Assembly (NCBI RefSeq): GCF_003014755.1
Contig: NZ_PYAW01000006.1
Span: 186,001-250,000 of the forward strand
From: Chitinophaga niastensis
Lineage (GTDB): Bacteria; Bacteroidota; Bacteroidia; Chitinophagales; Chitinophagaceae
Length of the DNA stretch: 64,000 bases
Reading direction: 5' to 3'
Within the stretch, counting starts at the first letter, position 1. Each line of letters starts with the position of its first letter. The notes beneath the pieces are model-generated. The model did no database searches. It saw only the letters and a program-made list of their open reading frames with translations, and was not told the origin of the DNA. Shown piece after piece: positions 10,301-17,409 of the stretch. Position numbers and translations under genes: made by a program.

Positions 10301-13036
10301 ATAGCAGCAGGTACTCACCTGGTAAGTGTAATGGATATCAACGGATGCATAAAAAGCAATAATGTATTTGTAGGAGAACCAACAGTACTTACCCTGCAGA
10401 TGCAAAACCAGCAACCGGCCAGTTGTTTTGGCAGCAGTAACGGTGCCTTGACGGTGCAGGCTGGTGGTGGCACAGCTCCCTACCAGTATGCGATTAACGG
10501 TGGTGCTTACCAGGCAACGCCTGTATTCAGTGCCCTGGCGGCAGGTACTTATACTGTTACTGTAAAGGATGCTAATACCTGTACTTTTAATATATCCGTT
10601 ACCGTTACCCAGCCGTCTCAATTGTCATTACAAGTGCCAGGCAAAACAGATATTCTATGTGCCGGTGCAGCCACTGGTCATATGCAGCTCCAGGCAGCAG
10701 GTGGTATGGGTGCTTACCTGTACAGCCTGAATGGAGGGGCTTCCCAGACCAGTGGGGATTACGGGCAATTGCCGGCAGGTAATTACAACATCATCGTAAA
10801 AGATAACAACCAGTGTACTGCTAACTTCAGTGTGCTGCTGGTGGATCTGTATCCGCCGCTTACGGCTTCGCTGAATGGGGTGGCACCGGCTACCTGTGAT
10901 GATAAAGGCACTATTACCGTTATCAATGTACAGGGCGGACTGCCACCTTACGGCTACAGCCTGGATAATACCAGTTATACCACAAATCCTTTGTTTAGTA
11001 ATTTGCATAATGGCGATTATACTGTATACACGAGGGATGCCAATGGCTGTATCATTACCCGCTCTATTTCACCTTACGGGCCGGTAAGTTTGCATGGTAC
11101 CCTGCAGATGCAGCCAGTGTTGTGTAATGCGCAAAGCAATGGCAGTATAAAAGTCATAAACGTAACAGGAGGCAATAAGCAATACGAATATTCACTGGAC
11201 GGCATCAGTTACCAGGCATCTCCTGAATTCCTGAACCTGCGCGCCGGCGTTTACCAGGTGCATGTGCGGGATGTGCCCAACAGTTGCCATATAGTGTTGA
11301 CAGGAACAGTGAAAGAACCTGTAGCACTGGCATTACAGCTGATCAATAATACACCGGTAAGCTGCTTTAATGACAACAACGGGGCACTGGCGGTGCAGGC
11401 AGCAGGTGGTGCAGGCAGCTATAGATTTTCATTGAATGGCGGCGCTTATAATAATGCCTCCGGCTTCAGTAGCTTAACTGCAGGTAACTATACGATCCGC
11501 GTGCAGGATGCCAATGGCTGCGTAAGTCAGCTGCCAGCTACCGTTACACAGCCTCCGCTGCTTACAGCAACCATAGCAGCCAGCCGGGATATATCCTGCT
11601 TTGGTAATGGCAACGGGCAAATAACCATCAGTGCAGGTGGAGGTACTGTCCCGTACCTTTATACTATAGACAATATAAATTACCAGAGCAGCACAGCATT
11701 TGACAATCTCCCAAAAGGCAGTTATAGTATACGGGTAAAGGATAACAATGGTTGTATGCAGTCTGTAAAAGATAGTATTGCAGAACCGGATGCCTTGCAT
11801 ATGCAGGTAGTACAAAAAACGGACATCGCATGTTTTGGTGCTGCGACCGGCCGGATTGCCCTGGCGGCGACTGGTGGTAAAGGAGCCTATGCTTTTGCGC
11901 TAAACAATTTGCCGGCGCAGAATAACAACGTCTTTACCAACTTAACGGCAGATAGTTACCTGTTGTCTATGAGTGATGCCAACGGCTGCGTATCCCGCCA
12001 GTCTGTTATCCTGCAACAGCCGGCGCAGCTGCAGCTTTCCAGGAAAGTGCAGCAACCTGCCTGCAGCTATACATCAGATGGCAGCATAGCAGTTACTGTA
12101 AGCGGGGGCGTAATGCCTTATGCGTACAACTGGAGCAATGTGGGTAGTAATAACAATGCTATCAGTAATCTGAACGGCGGCTTATATAAGGTAACTATAA
12201 CAGATGCCAACGGCTGCCGGTTGAAGGACAGCGCATTGCTGGTACAGCCGGCAGCTATACCGCTCAATATTGGATTCAGAGATACGGTGCTTTGTGTGGG
12301 ACAATCCATTATAGTGGATGCGGGCAATCCCGGCGCGGGCTATTCCTGGGAGTCTGACGCAGGTTTCAGTGACAACAGGCAGGCGGTACAATTAAATAAG
12401 GATGGGCATTATAAGATAACCGTTACCGCACCATCCGGTTGTGTGGCAAAAGATTCCTTTAATTTGAAAACATCCCTCTCTGCACTGACAGCCGATTTCC
12501 TCCTGTCTAGCTATGGTATCGTAGGCGACACTGTAGTAGTGATAGATGTGTCTAAACCCAAGCCTCTTACCAATGACTGGACATTACCCAACGGTGCCAG
12601 GGATGCAGGTAATGCTGCCCAGGGAACCATTCGCCAGTTGTTGTTTGATAAAACAGGGAATTACACCATTAAGCTGCGCGTAACATTGGGAGAATGTACG
12701 GACGTGATCAGTAAAAACATTACCATATTGCCGAAGGAGCAAAGCGTGGTAGCAGATAGCCTGCTGGGTTACCGGGAGCGGTTGATAAAAGAAATAACCG
12801 CTTATCCTAATCCAAACGACGGGCCTTTCAAAGTAAGGGTGAGATTATCTAAAGTGACCGATATCCAGTTAAGGCTCATCAGCTTTAACAGCGGTGATGT
12901 AATAACGGTTAAAACCGCCGGTGGATCAGATAATTATGAAATACCGTTTGATGAGCAACAGTTGCCGCAAGGTATTTACCTGGTAGCAGTACAGGTAGGG
13001 AAGGAGTACCAGGTAATAAGAGTATTGAAATTGTAG
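7367..13036 (+). CDS. SprB-repeat surface protein with T9SS sorting domain
   Basis: This 1889-aa protein has a signal peptide ending near SHAQQ, an N-terminal region of about 280 residues, about 17 SprB-type repeats of 75-80 residues (about residues 300-1630), an Ig-like unit, a PKD-like unit and a C-terminal T9SS type A sorting domain that starts at ITAYPNPNDGPF and ends IRVLKL. Each repeat shows C-x-G near its start, then GG-x-x-P/A-Y-x-Y-S, L-x-A-G-x-Y-T and K-D-x-N-G-C. SprB repeats are known from the Flavobacterium gliding adhesin SprB and many Bacteroidota surface proteins. Export by T9SS and attachment to the cell surface or release is inferred from the tail. It starts 23 bases after the FN3-like gene, so it is probably co-transcribed. 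Confidence 0.93.
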   Translation: MKKAYLFLLVLLSALMMGLISHAQQYKLTYMIESDFLYTWQDQVWDDLSQQYVTVQKNQYYTTDQFRIFSYTFRVEYVSGAVQDITITPAVVRSTSNQLLTYAGSVILNGTPKQIRFKSVVGLNSGNIQIASNHDEIVYSYPANKSCPMSATNYGNSYYHNITSDYYTRCILSPQIYPVIEDKPSNVSGLYTACGGQTITLKAPCVYDANGYRFVAPVGAPVNSFYDVLTWEVSEDLVSWKALNKYRSQITIDENDYNDINKKYNTPRYYRVKMGPITSDVADALVFKRPAPSPNAKSPQSPQCFGAKGKMILSDFRYPDGSVYTGQETLNYTLKPKNGFPGNSIPSTGTSFTFDNLDPGDYDVSIINADGCTQIISFTIASPPAAIQVSAVQSCSGGNPALTVNASGGIAPYQYSIDNGNTFGTTALFTNLSPGTNYQLVIKDNNSCTTPLAVQMLSALTLQAASQDPSNPGASDGSITLTPGGGAGAPYTYSLDNVNWQSSNTFSGLKQGTYNSWIKDNNGCTNATALSVTLKDPQPVIVTPAVTQISCNGQADGSMTVSVGGGRPPFTYSMDGTNYLPVNSFANLSAGTYTIWAKDSKGNTGSAGFNIVMPPALNVTVSNRQDALCIGAANGQIAVAVTGGTGAYQYALNAGAYQPQSTFTVAAGQYTVTVMDANGCRAVSPQVNIAEPALAVAVTAAPGAANCNGEASGNISVGVSNGVAPYQYQLNNGAWQAGTVFNGLRAGTYTVNVKDNNGCPGNQSNINVTEPPVLTIALDAYTDATCFNIADGSIRVSAVGGTGNVLYYISTAPAVPNTNGVFNGLAAGDYTVTAKDDHSCTTSVNAHIAQPTVLQLTANIFHVTCYGIANGKITLQPAGGTAPYTYSADGITFISNNIFDNLSAGNYTLYIKDSHTCSTSISVTVTQPPLLSFSTAISSALCQGTATGTVMVTATGGTGAYKYNLDGNPFRNGNVLGNIAAGTHLVSVMDINGCIKSNNVFVGEPTVLTLQMQNQQPASCFGSSNGALTVQAGGGTAPYQYAINGGAYQATPVFSALAAGTYTVTVKDANTCTFNISVTVTQPSQLSLQVPGKTDILCAGAATGHMQLQAAGGMGAYLYSLNGGASQTSGDYGQLPAGNYNIIVKDNNQCTANFSVLLVDLYPPLTASLNGVAPATCDDKGTITVINVQGGLPPYGYSLDNTSYTTNPLFSNLHNGDYTVYTRDANGCIITRSISPYGPVSLHGTLQMQPVLCNAQSNGSIKVINVTGGNKQYEYSLDGISYQASPEFLNLRAGVYQVHVRDVPNSCHIVLTGTVKEPVALALQLINNTPVSCFNDNNGALAVQAAGGAGSYRFSLNGGAYNNASGFSSLTAGNYTIRVQDANGCVSQLPATVTQPPLLTATIAASRDISCFGNGNGQITISAGGGTVPYLYTIDNINYQSSTAFDNLPKGSYSIRVKDNNGCMQSVKDSIAEPDALHMQVVQKTDIACFGAATGRIALAATGGKGAYAFALNNLPAQNNNVFTNLTADSYLLSMSDANGCVSRQSVILQQPAQLQLSRKVQQPACSYTSDGSIAVTVSGGVMPYAYNWSNVGSNNNAISNLNGGLYKVTITDANGCRLKDSALLVQPAAIPLNIGFRDTVLCVGQSIIVDAGNPGAGYSWESDAGFSDNRQAVQLNKDGHYKITVTAPSGCVAKDSFNLKTSLSALTADFLLSSYGIVGDTVVVIDVSKPKPLTNDWTLPNGARDAGNAAQGTIRQLLFDKTGNYTIKLRVTLGECTDVISKNITILPKEQSVVADSLLGYRERLIKEITAYPNPNDGPFKVRVRLSKVTDIQLRLISFNSGDVITVKTAGGSDNYEIPFDEQQLPQGIYLVAVQVGKEYQVIRVLKL
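8261..12252 (+). repeat. About 17 tandem SprB-type coding repeats
   Basis: These units lie inside the 1889-aa protein and were counted by eye from the recurrent GG...Y-x-Y-S ... AG-x-Y-T-V ... KD-x-NGC pattern. Unit length is about 75-80 codons. Copies are diverged (TVKDANTC, YIKDSHTC, SVMDINGC, RVKDNNGC), so the array is old rather than freshly amplified, although some pairs, such as those beginning QPASCFG and TPVSCFN, look closer to each other. Confidence 0.85.
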
Positions 13037-13107
13037 ATCTTTTGTCCCGGCATACCTGGCAAATAAAGACACTGTTGCTGCCAATGATATTATATTACCC
13101 AATATTC

Positions 13108-13155
13108 TTACCACAAGGTTACCACAATGTCAGCCCTTAGTTAGCACAATGTCAG
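13108..13155 (+). repeat. Short direct repeats in a 367-base intergenic gap
   Basis: The gap 13037-13403 carries no convincing gene. It contains TTACCACAA at about 13108, TTACCACAATGTCAG at 13119-13133 and TTAGCACAATGTCAG at 13141-13155. The last two are offset by 22 bases, about two helical turns, and match at 14 of 15 positions. The rest of the gap is AT-rich and would hold the RNase HI promoter; TAATTTTA just before 13404 resembles a -7 box. A regulator-binding array is possible but unproven. Confidence 0.4.
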
Positions 13156-13403
13156 GAACAGGATTTACTGGTTAAAATAATATTATCAGGCTTAAGTCTT
13201 TAAGGAGAAATGTAAGGTGAGTATTGAATTGCGAGAATAAGTGATTTTTTATTATTGAGGTAAAAAATATTTAGATAAGTAAAGAGCAACTAAGCATTTT
13301 AGGTTGTTCAATATAAATTACCAGCACAGGTATAAGCGCCCGGATGTTTCTTAACTTGCAAAACACCACCAGGGATTCGTAATTTTACTAAAAAGAATGG
13401 AGC

Positions 13404-13874
13404 ATGACACAGTTCAATGCGGTGGTTTATACAGATGGCAGTTGTCATACACAACTCAGAACAGGCGCCTGGGTGGCTATTCTGCTGATAGGGACGGAAA
13501 AAATAATATTGTCGGAAACAGTAACTGATACCACACATAACCGGATGGAACTGACGGCTGTCATAGCAGCCATACAACATGTGCTGCTGCATTATCCGCA
13601 TGTTACGCAGGTGCAGGTATTTTCAGACAGTCAGTATGTGATCAATCTGCCTGATCGTGAAGCGCAGCTAATGACACGGCATTTTATCACTAAAAAAGGA
13701 AATGAATTACAGAACAGTGCATTGGTGAAAACATTCTTACAGTTGCTGACCCGTATCTCTGTGGAATTAGTGAAGATAAAAGCGCATCAGAAAAAAAGTG
13801 AGGCCGTGAATTATAATATAGAAGCAGATATGTTATCGCGAAAACTGGTGCGCGAAAAAACAAACGGAATATAG
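13404..13874 (+). CDS. Ribonuclease HI family protein
   Basis: RNase HI cleaves the RNA strand of RNA:DNA hybrids. The catalytic carboxylates are all present: D11 in YTDGS, E49 in NRMEL, D75 in SDSQYV and D142 in EADMLSR, together with the His in IKAHQKK (H128). Length (156 aa) is normal for a single-domain enzyme. No hybrid-binding N-terminal domain or fusion is present. It stands alone, with a long upstream gap and a convergent NmrA-type gene 32 bases downstream. It could be the housekeeping enzyme or a second paralogue; the HQKK segment replaces the more usual HAG loop, so I do not assign rnhA. Confidence 0.88.
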   Translation: MTQFNAVVYTDGSCHTQLRTGAWVAILLIGTEKIILSETVTDTTHNRMELTAVIAAIQHVLLHYPHVTQVQVFSDSQYVINLPDREAQLMTRHFITKKGNELQNSALVKTFLQLLTRISVELVKIKAHQKKSEAVNYNIEADMLSRKLVREKTNGI

Positions 13875-13906
13875 GTAGATAAATGGAAAGGCCGGAGCCC
13901 TTCCAT

Positions 13907-14758
13907 TTATGACCAATCTGCGGTGAGTACTGTTTTTAAAGATGCCGGCTTTTTGCCGGTGATCTTTTCTACGGTATCGGTGGTGAAGTTGACCTTGTTA
14001 CCCGCCACAACATCATACACGGCTACCATATACGTTCCGATGAAATCGGGAGCCCCTGCTGCTTTCAGCGCAGCTTTGTAAGTGGCTGCATCCGGGCTGG
14101 GATAAGTAATGGTTTTGCCGGTTACTTCGGATAACAAATTAGCAGCATCATAATAGGATAATATTTCGGGACCGGTCAGTTCATAGGTTTGCTGGCTATG
14201 ACCTGCCGTCGTTAATACCGTAGCGGCTACATTGGCAATATCTGCGGCATCAATAAACGCCACCTTCCCATTTCCTGCCGGTGCAAAAGTGATAGACCGC
14301 TCCGTGATATTTTCCCATTCATAGTTTTTGAAATTCTGTGCAAAAAAGGAAGGTCTTAAAACAGTATAATCAAAACCATCCTGTGCCAGTTTCTGCTCCA
14401 TAACAGCGTGAAAACCCAGTATGCTGTCCGGGTCTATCTTCAAGGCAGACAGGTACACAATACGCCGGATACCTTTTGATGGCAAGTATTCCAGGAAAGG
14501 CGTCAGTAATACATTCAGATCCGGCACCATGGGCGGGCCCAGTAAAAAAACGCTATCTACTCCGGCGGTAGCATTCTCAAAAGTAGCGGGATCATCAAAG
14601 GAGAATTGCACGATATTATCAGCCAGACCCAGCTTGTCTTTTGCCTGTTCAACATTTCGGCTACCCACTACAAATGAAGCCTGACGCGCTTCCAGGTTCT
14701 TTACCAATATTTTGCCAATGGTGCCGGTCGCCCCGGTTACTAAGATTTTATTACTCAT
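13907..14758 (-). CDS. NmrA-like NAD(P)H-binding oxidoreductase
   Basis: An atypical short-chain dehydrogenase of the NmrA/NAD(P)H-binding group. The glycine motif GATGTIGK lies at residues 8-15, followed by an RNVEQAK segment in the usual cofactor-selecting position, VDSVFLLGPP, and a TVLRPSFFAQN block typical of quinone-reductase-like or redox-sensing members. It is divergent from the HxlR gene at 14819 with 60 bases between starts; HxlR regulators commonly control such adjacent oxidoreductases, and expression in response to a quinone or electrophile is an inference from that pairing. Length (283 aa) is typical. The substrate is unknown. Confidence 0.85.
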   Translation of the reverse strand: MSNKILVTGATGTIGKILVKNLEARQASFVVGSRNVEQAKDKLGLADNIVQFSFDDPATFENATAGVDSVFLLGPPMVPDLNVLLTPFLEYLPSKGIRRIVYLSALKIDPDSILGFHAVMEQKLAQDGFDYTVLRPSFFAQNFKNYEWENITERSITFAPAGNGKVAFIDAADIANVAATVLTTAGHSQQTYELTGPEILSYYDAANLLSEVTGKTITYPSPDAATYKAALKAAGAPDFIGTYMVAVYDVVAGNKVNFTTDTVEKITGKKPASLKTVLTADWS

Positions 14759-14781
14759 TTTTACAGCTATTTAATTGTCAA

Positions 14782-14818
14782 TAGTTACTTTTGGTAATGC
14801 AATACTAAATAGTAACTA
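14782..14818. promoter_or_regulatory. Possible HxlR operator between divergent genes
   Basis: TAGTTAC at 14782-14788 and GTAACTA at 14812-14818 form a perfect 7-base inverted repeat spanning most of the divergent intergenic region. TACTTTTG at 14786-14793 matches the Bacteroidota -7 box and would serve the HxlR gene. Placement suggests autoregulation together with control of the NmrA gene. Confidence 0.4.
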
Positions 14819-15280
14819 ATGAGCAAACAAGAAGGCACACCGGCATTACCAGGTAACACGGAAGTAACTAACAGGGCCCCGCAAGCGTTTGCCGGAGAAA
14901 AAAAATATCAGGAAATTTTCCGGGTCGCCAATACTACCCGCAACCAACTTTGTCCGGTAAGGGATATTGTTGCCCGGATCAGTGATAAATGGAGCATGCT
15001 GGCCATTTTTGCCCTGGGTGGTTATGGCAAACTGCGTTTCAATGAAATGAAATATAAAATAGGAGATATTTCCCAACGTATGCTCACCGTCACTCTCCGC
15101 AACCTGGAAGCTGACAGCCTAGTCACCAGAACTGTTTTTCCGGAGATCCCACCACGCGTAGAATACGAATTAACCCCACTGGGCTATAGCCTCATGGAGC
15201 AATTCGTCTTGCTGGTGGATTGGGCAGAATTGAATGAAGAACAGATTATGAAGTTTCGGAAATTACAAATCAGGAATTAG
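14819..15280 (+). CDS. HxlR-family winged-helix regulator
   Basis: HxlR/MarR-like dimeric DNA-binding protein. The family signature starts at residue 40: CPVRDIVARISDKWSMLAIF, followed by the LRFNEMKYKIGDISQRMLTVTLRNLE recognition segment and the wing PPRVEYELTPLGYSL. The Cys at the start of the HxlR domain is conserved and is a redox or electrophile sensor in characterised relatives. The N-terminal 35 residues are an unremarkable extension. It most likely controls the divergent NmrA oxidoreductase. Followed by a strong terminator. Confidence 0.92.
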   Translation: MSKQEGTPALPGNTEVTNRAPQAFAGEKKYQEIFRVANTTRNQLCPVRDIVARISDKWSMLAIFALGGYGKLRFNEMKYKIGDISQRMLTVTLRNLEADSLVTRTVFPEIPPRVEYELTPLGYSLMEQFVLLVDWAELNEEQIMKFRKLQIRN

Positions 15281-15321
15281 GATATTTTTCGAGTTGATGA
15301 GTGGGCACAGGATGCCCAATG

Positions 15322-15355
15322 AAAAGCCTCCAGATCAATGATCTGGAGGCTTTTT
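15322..15355 (+). terminator. Rho-independent terminator
   Basis: A perfect 15-bp stem (15322-15336 with 15340-15354) and a 3-base loop, with A-tract and T-tract at the two ends so that it can work in both directions. It follows the HxlR gene and lies between it and the minus-strand operon ending at 15446. Confidence 0.85.
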
Positions 15356-15445
15356 AGTTCGAAATCATTGTACAAACAGATAATGGTATTGATGCTTTGC
15401 GGTTGAACGGTGTAAGTAACAACGCCCGGCTTAAGAAAAGCTTTC

Positions 15446-15811
15446 CTAATAGAAGAATTGCTCTAATACAATCTGACCGTCTTTCACTTCATATAACATT
15501 ATCTCATCAATTTTTATTCTTCCAAAACCTTCTACAGTAATATCCATGCCACGTCCTACCGAAAAATGATTACCGCCTATAACGGAGTGGGTTGTATAAG
15601 TTCCATGAACCTCCTGAATCTTCGCTACCCAGTCCTTGCCTTTTTTGCGAACAGCAACTTTGCCTTTCGCATACCCAAAATACGGAGAATTTGGAGGGTC
15701 TACGCTTCTTACATTATCTGCAAAAAACTCGTCCTGGATTTCAAACCACATTTCTTGCCGGGCAAGCTCGTCAAATCGTGTTGCAACTTCCTGAGTTGTC
15801 ATTGCTGTCAT
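15446..15811 (-). CDS. SnoaL-like / NTF2-fold protein
   Basis: A small (121 aa) cytoplasmic protein with the alpha-plus-beta-cone pattern of SnoaL/NTF2-like proteins: an N-terminal helix (TTQEVATRFDELARQ), FFADNVRSVDPP, and a beta-rich second half ending EVKDGQIVLEQFFY, the common last strand of this fold. Catalytic residues cannot be assigned. It is the last gene of a three-gene minus-strand set after SRPBCC and ArsR, with a 16-base gap from ArsR. Function in the cell is unknown. Confidence 0.7.
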   Translation of the reverse strand: MTAMTTQEVATRFDELARQEMWFEIQDEFFADNVRSVDPPNSPYFGYAKGKVAVRKKGKDWVAKIQEVHGTYTTHSVIGGNHFSVGRGMDITVEGFGRIKIDEIMLYEVKDGQIVLEQFFY

Positions 15812-15827
15812 AAAAGTTTGATTTATT

Positions 15828-16151
15828 TTATTTAGACAATTTGTTGTTTAATAGCGTTTCTAACTTTTTCAGTTTAGATATCCAGAACTTATCAAAGTAA
15901 GAGATCCATTCCTGCAACTCATTGAATCCATCTTGTTTCAACGTGCAATATCTTTCTCTGCCAATGTCCTGGATAGAAATAAATCCCGCGGTGTACAATA
16001 TTTTAATATGCTTTGAAACAGCGGGACGGCTCATGTCGAAATTTTCTGCCAGGCTGTTAATGGTTAAACTGTCCTTTGAGAGTAGCCTTAGCATCTTCCT
16101 TCTGCTCGGGTCGCCGATTACCTGGAATGCATCAAGCGTTGGTTGTGCCAT
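15828..16151 (-). CDS. ArsR-type winged-helix repressor
   Basis: A 107-aa ArsR/SmtB-like regulator: the IGDPSRRKMLRLLS helix, a SLAENFDMSRPAVSKHIKIL helix-turn-helix and the wing IQDIGRERYCTL. There is no CxC metal site, and the C-terminus (WISYFDKFWISKLKKLETLL) matches the subgroup usually paired with SRPBCC/AHSA1 proteins. Its start overlaps the end of the SRPBCC gene by 20 bases, indicating translational coupling. Tandem palindromes upstream of the operon are its likely operators. The effector is unknown. Confidence 0.9.
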   Translation of the reverse strand: MAQPTLDAFQVIGDPSRRKMLRLLSKDSLTINSLAENFDMSRPAVSKHIKILYTAGFISIQDIGRERYCTLKQDGFNELQEWISYFDKFWISKLKKLETLLNNKLSK

Positions 16152-16584
16152 GTTTTGCAGCGTTTATACGTTCAGCGATTTTATGTATATTTTTAAGCCA
16201 GCCATCATTCAGCGCATTGTACATAGTGAAGTTTTCCATTTCCGAAAAACCGCTATGCTCCAGGAAAAGTTCCGTGCCATTATCCTTTGGTTGCAATTTC
16301 CATACAACAACAGAATCAATCGTGATCTTGCCATCTCCGGGCCCGCTCTTCCATGAATAAGAAAGCTTTTTAAATGGAACGATCTCTAATACCCTGCAAT
16401 AGACAATTCCGTCGAAATTGAGACCTGGTATCGGGTTTGTCCTGAATTGAAAGTCATACCTTATAATTGGCTGAAAATCATTTTTCATCAACCATTGTTC
16501 CATCAATTCAACATTCGTCAGGTATTCCCAAACCGCCTCAGGAGGATGAGGGAAGAAAAACTGGTGATTAATGCTTGTTGCCAT
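16132..16584 (-). CDS. SRPBCC (AHSA1-like) protein
   Basis: A 150-aa START/Bet v1-like fold: FFFPHPPEAVWEYLTNVELMEQWLM at the N-terminus, followed by strands, W-K-L-Q-P-K-D-N-G-T-E and the long C-terminal helix (ALNDGWLKNIHKIAERI). Such proteins bind hydrophobic ligands; AHSA1-like members in bacteria are commonly encoded with ArsR repressors, as here. It is first in the operon, which reverses the more usual ArsR-first order. The ligand cannot be predicted. Confidence 0.85.
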   Translation of the reverse strand: MATSINHQFFFPHPPEAVWEYLTNVELMEQWLMKNDFQPIIRYDFQFRTNPIPGLNFDGIVYCRVLEIVPFKKLSYSWKSGPGDGKITIDSVVVWKLQPKDNGTELFLEHSGFSEMENFTMYNALNDGWLKNIHKIAERINAAKHGTTNA

Positions 16585-16589
16585 AATAT

Positions 16590-16633
16590 GTAACTTTTAA
16601 GTTACCCAAAAGTATATGTAACTTTTGGATTAC
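16590..16633. promoter_or_regulatory. Tandem palindromic operators upstream of SRPBCC-ArsR
   Basis: GTAACTT-TT-AAGTTAC at 16590-16605 is a perfect palindrome with 7-base arms. A second, weaker copy GTAACTTTTGGATTAC lies at 16618-16633, 28 bases further. Between them CCAAAAGT (16606-16613) and ACTTTTGG (16621-16628) give another inverted repeat. The cluster sits directly before the SRPBCC start codon and is the natural binding site for the encoded ArsR protein. Confidence 0.6.
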
Positions 16634-16895
16634 GCAAATATTTTTTAAAAAACAGGGAAATTATTATGGCCTAATACTGATTATTCATTTTGATGCTTTC
16701 ATTATACATACTGAGTGTGCCTTTGGTGCTATCTTTTTCCGGGATTTTAAGTCTGTTTTCATATCTTTGGTTTCACCAAATTCCAGCCCTCATTTGTTCA
16801 GCCTTGTATAAAATAGTGTGCTGCCTGCTGGGCATACCTATGCATTTTGATAAGTAGAATTCCCCGTTTTTCTTAACCTTCAAAATTATATAATT

Positions 16896-17023
16896 ATGAA
16901 AAGCAAACAACGAAGAAGCTCCGCCTAAACAAGATCAAAATTGCCGCTCTTTATAACGGCGATCATAAGATAAGGAAACGGGAAGATGCGTCTTTAAAAT
17001 TTATTTTTAACCAGTATTTCTAA
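16896..17023 (+). pseudogene. Frameshifted lanthipeptide-type precursor leader
   Basis: ATG at 16896 begins MKSKQ and then hits a stop at 16926 in its own frame. From 16913 a different frame reads KKLRLNKIKIAALYNGDHK and continues open to TAA at 17021. That segment has the signature of Bacteroidota class I lanthipeptide leaders (K-L-x-L-N-K-I-x-I-A-x-L) and matches the leader of the intact precursor that follows. The ATG and the leader are out of phase by one base, so a single-base loss, perhaps in the A-rich start, would explain it. The tail after the leader has no Cys and no GG site, so the core is lost or never existed. A sequencing error could not by itself restore a Cys-bearing core. Confidence 0.55.
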
Positions 17024-17036
17024 ACCTCGAAACTTT

Positions 17037-17216
17037 ATGAAAAAGAAGATCAATTTGCCAAAACTTGTTCTGAACAAAATAACGATTGCTCATTTGAGTA
17101 TCGATCAGCAACAGGCCGTTGCAGGAGGGAAAAGGTTCTCCGACCCGCTGACTGAAAACCCTTGTGACCCTCCCGCCAGTATACTCTATTGCTCCCGCAG
17201 AAGTTTTTGTTGCTGA
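17037..17216 (+). CDS. Class I lanthipeptide-like RiPP precursor (59 aa)
   Basis: A 59-aa peptide. The leader MKKKINLPKLVLNKITIAHL is followed by SIDQQQAVAGG; the double Gly at residues 30-31 is the expected leader cleavage site. The 28-residue core K32-C59 has four Cys (43, 52, 58, 59) and Ser/Thr at 35, 39, 48, 53 and 56, enough for several (methyl)lanthionine rings. Leader and core layout agree with Bacteroidota class I lanthipeptides, of which the antifungal pinensins of Chitinophaga pinensis are the known example. No LanB, LanC, protease or peptidase-containing ABC transporter is present in the window, so maturation would need enzymes encoded elsewhere. It lies 13 bases after the broken leader copy. 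Lanthionine formation itself is an inference. Confidence 0.72.
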   Translation: MKKKINLPKLVLNKITIAHLSIDQQQAVAGGKRFSDPLTENPCDPPASILYCSRRSFCC

Positions 17217-17254
17217 TCGCAGCAAGAACACATTTGATTCAAATGATGAATACG

Positions 17255-17284
17255 GCTTATAACAGATTTAGACCTGTTATAAGC
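17255..17284 (+). terminator. Hairpin after the lanthipeptide-like gene
   Basis: GCTTATAACAG (17255-17265) pairs perfectly with CTGTTATAAGC (17274-17284) across an 8-base loop. No T-run follows, so it may be a 3'-end stabiliser or weak terminator for the precursor mRNA rather than a classic intrinsic terminator. Confidence 0.45.
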
Positions 17285-17305
17285 TGGTTCGACTTTCGCA
17301 TCACG
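17285..17305 (+). repeat. 21-base direct repeat, copy 1 (before doxX-like gene)
   Basis: TGGTTCGACTTT then CGC then ATCACG. The second copy at 17814-17834 has GGG in the middle, giving 19 of 21 identical bases; both copies are preceded by a TATAA-containing stretch. The two copies flank the DoxX-like gene and each sits beside a hairpin. Confidence 0.6.
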
Positions 17306-17409
17306 CTGACATATATTAGTCTGTAAAATAGAATAGCCTAACTCGTTATAGTTTAGTAAATTTGATAACATTATAAAAAAAATGATTTATATCTTTACAA
17401 AAAAATACT

